NCBI GenBank assembly: GCA_009838845.1
Contig: VXRD01000124.1
Coordinates: forward strand, 62,001-126,000
Source of the DNA: Gemmatimonadota bacterium
GTDB lineage: Bacteria; Latescibacterota; UBA2968
Length of the DNA stretch: 64,000 nucleotides
Direction: 5' to 3'
Part shown: piece by piece, positions 61,581 through 64,000 of the stretch
How positions within the stretch are numbered: the first letter of the stretch is position 1
How the letters are laid out: every line of letters begins with the position of its first letter
The notes under the pieces: model-generated
The model's database searches: none
Told to the model about the DNA's origin: nothing
The model's input: the letters and a program-made list of their open reading frames with translations, nothing else
Translations under genes and position numbers: made by a program

Positions 61581-63521
61581 ATGACCTCACGCGATAGATC
61601 GGATACTCGCCCATTGCACGAAACACTGCTCGACGATCTGGAGCAGATGTTGGCTATTTATGACCAATCGGTTCAGCTTATGCTCGAAGCGGTGCGTCAC
61701 GATGGCTATTTTGACGATCTCGATCCAGATGCGCTTGTCTGGCCCAAAAGTCAGAGCGGTGCGATGGATATGGAGGCGCTGCTATTTCGCGCACAGCTTG
61801 TGGATGCGATTTTTCAAGGTTTGCCCGAGGTTCGCGATGAGCGTTTGGACGAGGCGTATCGTCCTTTTGCGGAGTTGCTTCCGCAATATCACCTGGGCAG
61901 CCGAATTTATTTGCAACTCAGGCGACAATTTGTCGAGCGAGGCCGCGGGGATGCGAAAGATTTTTTGAGGTTGTATCAATCCCTGTATTTGAAGGCTCTG
62001 GCACAGGCGGAGCTACACGCGCCCGAAGCCGTGGAAGAGGCATTGGCTCAGGTGCATATTACACAAGTGCCAATGTCGCACGCCCGCGCTGTTGCAGAGG
62101 CGCTTGACAATGTGGAGGCGGATGAGGATGCGCACTGGGCCGAGGAGTACAGTTGTGAACGAGATGGCGAGCGGATTGAGGGATCTTTGCGCGATTTGCT
62201 GCAAGATGTGGCACAGCGCACGCTCAATTTGATCGCCGCGGGAGGGTTGCTGTCAACGCGGTATAATTATTTGACGAATTTTGGCTGGTTTGGCGTGTCG
62301 GTGTGGAAGGTTATTGTGGATGCGGAGGTGGCTTTGGCGCAGTTGCGCGACGATGTGGATGCGGATGGGATAGATGATGATGTGCTGGACATCAAGGCGC
62401 TGTTGATTGAATTTTTGCACGCGCATCAGGAAGATCCCACCAGGCTGCGTCCCAGGTTGTATTGGTATGGGCAGGAATATAGTTATTTGACGCGGGATAT
62501 GATTGATTTGTCGGTTAAGCTAATATGCGATGTGAACGCGCAAATCGATCGTGTTGGACAAAGTGTTTCGCGTATGGAAATTCCCGCTTTGCTCGCAGAT
62601 ACGGCACGGGGACGATTTTTGGAATATCCCAATGTCGGACGTCGGGGGCAATTTTCAAAGTTGCAGCGAGGAATGCGTTTTGCCCGGTGGATGGGGACTT
62701 CGCTCAAGATAGGACGTCAAAAAAAGAAATTGTTGGAAAGAGAGGCCGATCCCATCCGTCGCCGCGAAGCCGGATGGCGCACCTGGCTCGATTGGGGACG
62801 TCGCACGCTGGATATTTTTGATATTCGCGTCAACGTTTATATCGATCCCCATTTTGAAGCCATTGTACGAGATTTGGGAGCCGATGCAGAAGATCGGCGT
62901 CTTATCTTTTTGCCAACGCATCAGAGTTTGTTTGACCATCCCGTTTTGTACAAAGTTTTGCAGTCTCGAGAGTTTATGAATGCGATGGGATGGGAAAGAC
63001 CCGAACCTTGTGTGATTCTGGCGCGTACTGGGCTGGCGCGCTCGGGTATCAAAATTGGGTCGAAACAGATCACGCAGTTTGGGATGACGTCTGAGGTTTT
63101 TGATCAGATTCTGGAAAATGTCGATGGCTATGTGATGCTCGAGCGATCCCGTGCTGCGGGCCATACGACACAGCGCGTGGCACAGGCATTGACAGAGCGT
63201 CCGGGCGTTATTTATCCCATGGCGACGACCGCTGCTTTTGCGGTTCAGCAATTTCCGCTTCAACACGGAGTGTTTGCACAATTGCCCCAGGATGTGGTGA
63301 TTGTGCCGATTGCGTACCGCGGGCTTCACGCGCTGTGGCCCAAGTGTCCAAAGGGCAATATCAATATTAATCCGGGGCAGGTCAATGTGTGGGTCTCACC
63401 GCCCATGTTGGGGGAGACGACTTTACTGCCCAAAAGACGGTCGCTGCGGATTCAGTCCGAGGCTGCCGCGCTGTTTCAAGCGGTGCATATTGCGACGTTG
63501 TTGAATCCGGAAGAGTCGTGA
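61581..63521 (+). CDS. Glycerol-phosphate/DHAP acyltransferase-like protein (HX4D family)
   Basis: 646 residues. The acyltransferase domain lies at ~430-620: FLPTHQSLFDHPVLY has the HX4D catalytic motif. The usual FPEGTRS motif III is changed to YPMATTA, with the Glu lost; GVFAQLPQDVVIVPIAY follows as motif IV. The first ~400 residues (rich in acid and Arg residues, largely helical) have no family I recognise. Placed between a fatty acyl reductase and an alkyl-DHAP synthase-like gene, it is the natural candidate for the DHAP acyltransferase (GNPAT role). This is inference from context, since HX4D also fits lyso-phospholipid acyltransferases. Confidence 0.75.
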   Translation: MTSRDRSDTRPLHETLLDDLEQMLAIYDQSVQLMLEAVRHDGYFDDLDPDALVWPKSQSGAMDMEALLFRAQLVDAIFQGLPEVRDERLDEAYRPFAELLPQYHLGSRIYLQLRRQFVERGRGDAKDFLRLYQSLYLKALAQAELHAPEAVEEALAQVHITQVPMSHARAVAEALDNVEADEDAHWAEEYSCERDGERIEGSLRDLLQDVAQRTLNLIAAGGLLSTRYNYLTNFGWFGVSVWKVIVDAEVALAQLRDDVDADGIDDDVLDIKALLIEFLHAHQEDPTRLRPRLYWYGQEYSYLTRDMIDLSVKLICDVNAQIDRVGQSVSRMEIPALLADTARGRFLEYPNVGRRGQFSKLQRGMRFARWMGTSLKIGRQKKKLLEREADPIRRREAGWRTWLDWGRRTLDIFDIRVNVYIDPHFEAIVRDLGADAEDRRLIFLPTHQSLFDHPVLYKVLQSREFMNAMGWERPEPCVILARTGLARSGIKIGSKQITQFGMTSEVFDQILENVDGYVMLERSRAAGHTTQRVAQALTERPGVIYPMATTAAFAVQQFPLQHGVFAQLPQDVVIVPIAYRGLHALWPKCPKGNININPGQVNVWVSPPMLGETTLLPKRRSLRIQSEAAALFQAVHIATLLNPEES

Positions 63522-63584
63522 ATCAACGAATCAACGAATCAACGAATCAACGAATCGGCGAATCAACGAATCAACGAATCAGCG
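63521..63584 (+). repeat. Octanucleotide tandem repeat, 8 units of AATCAACG
   Basis: Eight head-to-tail units of 8 bases; six are AATCAACG, and two differ (AATCGGCG, AATCAGCG). It begins at the last base of the acyltransferase stop codon. A related array in inverted sense follows 36 bases later. Confidence 0.85.
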
Positions 63585-63619
63585 AAGGAGTTAGTAGTGA
63601 TTTTGGGTGGTGGGGCGGG

Positions 63620-63656
63620 ATTCGTCTATTCGTCTATTCGTCTATTCGTCTATTCG
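63620..63656 (+). repeat. Octanucleotide tandem repeat, 4.6 units of ATTCGTCT
   Basis: Four perfect units of ATTCGTCT and a partial fifth. It resembles the reverse complement of the first array (ATTCGTTG) at six of eight positions, so the two could pair into an imperfect hairpin between the acyltransferase and AGPS-like genes. Confidence 0.8.
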
Positions 63657-63674
63657 CACTTTGTGAGGTGTGAA

Positions 63675-64000
63675 ATGAATGAACTGATGGTTGTCGCATT
63701 TTTACTGGTGCTGGTATTTTTGCTCGTTCGAGGGCGTCGCGCTTTTGCCAGTAAAGACCGTTTTTCTGAGGGGGCAGAAGGCGAGCGGTTTGCACACAAG
63801 TGGGGGTATAAGGATACGCGGTTTGAGTTTGACGATGACAGGACCGTGCATGTGACGGGAACGCGGTATCCGTTATGTGGCTATCGGATGCCGTATTTTT
63901 TGCCTTTTGTCGAAGAGGTGCTCGATGTGCCGGTCCGTCCCGAAGATATGGGGCAAGAGGTCGAGCACCGCGATTTGCCCGCGCCCGTGGCAAATGATGA
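63675..64000 (+). CDS. Alkyldihydroxyacetonephosphate synthase-like protein, N-terminus, cut by window edge
   Basis: The first 108 residues. A membrane anchor (MVVAFLLVLVFLLV) is followed by KWGYKDTRFEFDDDRTVHVT and then GTRYPLCGYRMPYFLPFVEEVL. This matches the start of AGPS enzymes, whose human form has WGYNDSKF, then a short polar stretch, TGKRYPLSG and P-F at the same spacing (from memory). The catalytic FAD-binding domain would lie beyond the window. AGPS swaps the acyl group of acyl-DHAP for a fatty alcohol to make an ether bond; FAR and an acyltransferase upstream would supply its substrates. The membrane anchor is unlike the peroxisomal targeting of the human enzyme. Confidence 0.75.
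   Translation, partial: MNELMVVAFLLVLVFLLVRGRRAFASKDRFSEGAEGERFAHKWGYKDTRFEFDDDRTVHVTGTRYPLCGYRMPYFLPFVEEVLDVPVRPEDMGQEVEHRDLPAPVAND

Noticed and set aside
63521-63656. CRISPR array
   Set aside because: Repeats are 8-base units with no spacers, and no cas genes are present.
1-64000. tRNA, rRNA or other structured RNA genes
   Set aside because: I looked in the longer gaps (10401-10713, 15535-15798, 38774-38937, 59750-59966) and saw no cloverleaf or conserved RNA; a covariance-model search would be needed to exclude small RNAs.

Overview
The window reads as chromosomal DNA of a Gram-negative bacterium. It encodes a probable outer-membrane beta-barrel protein and is dense in genes, with short operons and moderate GC. 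Several gene families point to an uncultured, often marine or sponge-associated lineage of the Poribacteria/Latescibacterota kind: phytanoyl-CoA dioxygenases, sulfatases, mandelate-racemase-like and Gfo/Idh enzymes, ceramidase-like proteins and Rpn-type tails. That placement is an inference from gene content; no rRNA or tRNA gene was seen.

Region 1 (1-7.6 kb) holds two Rpn-family C-terminal tails and a terminator, then a forward catabolic operon (amidohydrolase, FAD oxidoreductase, ceramidase-like protein). A reverse-strand fusion of an endonuclease-Q-like PHP nuclease with a UvrD helicase follows. Region 2 (7.6-21.1 kb, all reverse strand) looks like a peptide natural-product (RiPP) locus. 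A 58-residue precursor peptide is followed by a radical SAM/SPASM maturase. In front of the precursor are a sigma-54 promoter, an intrinsic terminator and three copies of an inverted repeat that look like enhancer sites. Two sigma-54 activators flank the peptide genes; one is a 1606-residue kinase-AAA-TPR-GAF-sigma54-Fis protein. Upstream lies a YtrA-like GntR regulator with an ABC exporter, a CPBP membrane protease and a duplicated permease, with a decayed second ATPase copy between the two halves.

Region 3 (21.1-38.8 kb) contains a LutB-type Fe-S protein, prephenate dehydratase, a deacetylase, an ankyrin protein, MnmA, PurT and DUF433. It also holds a catabolic group of three PhyH dioxygenases (one with HEAT repeats), an MR/MLE enzyme, a Gfo/Idh dehydrogenase, an alpha/beta hydrolase, a GH29 fucosidase and two sulfatases, suggesting use of sulfated fucose-containing glycans. 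Region 4 (38.9-53.5 kb) has a UbiA prenyltransferase, a HELAH-TolB-barrel outer-membrane protein and two OppD/OppF ATPases without permeases. It also has an uncharacterised cluster of a GlmL-like ATPase with a barrel/KOW-like protein, an FnIII membrane protein and several further membrane proteins, ending at a lipoate-protein ligase.

Region 5 (53.5-64 kb) is the core lipid region: ndk-yceD-rpmF-fabH-fabD-fabG-acpP-fabF-rnc, reading leftwards and lacking the usual plsX. Divergently transcribed from it is a three-gene forward operon. It encodes a eukaryote-like fatty acyl-CoA reductase, an HX4D acyltransferase and, cut by the window edge, the N-terminus of a protein that matches alkyl-DHAP synthase. 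Together these resemble the peroxisomal ether-lipid pathway (FAR1, GNPAT, AGPS). The RiPP locus, the ether-lipid operon and the GlmL membrane cluster are the most interesting parts of the window.
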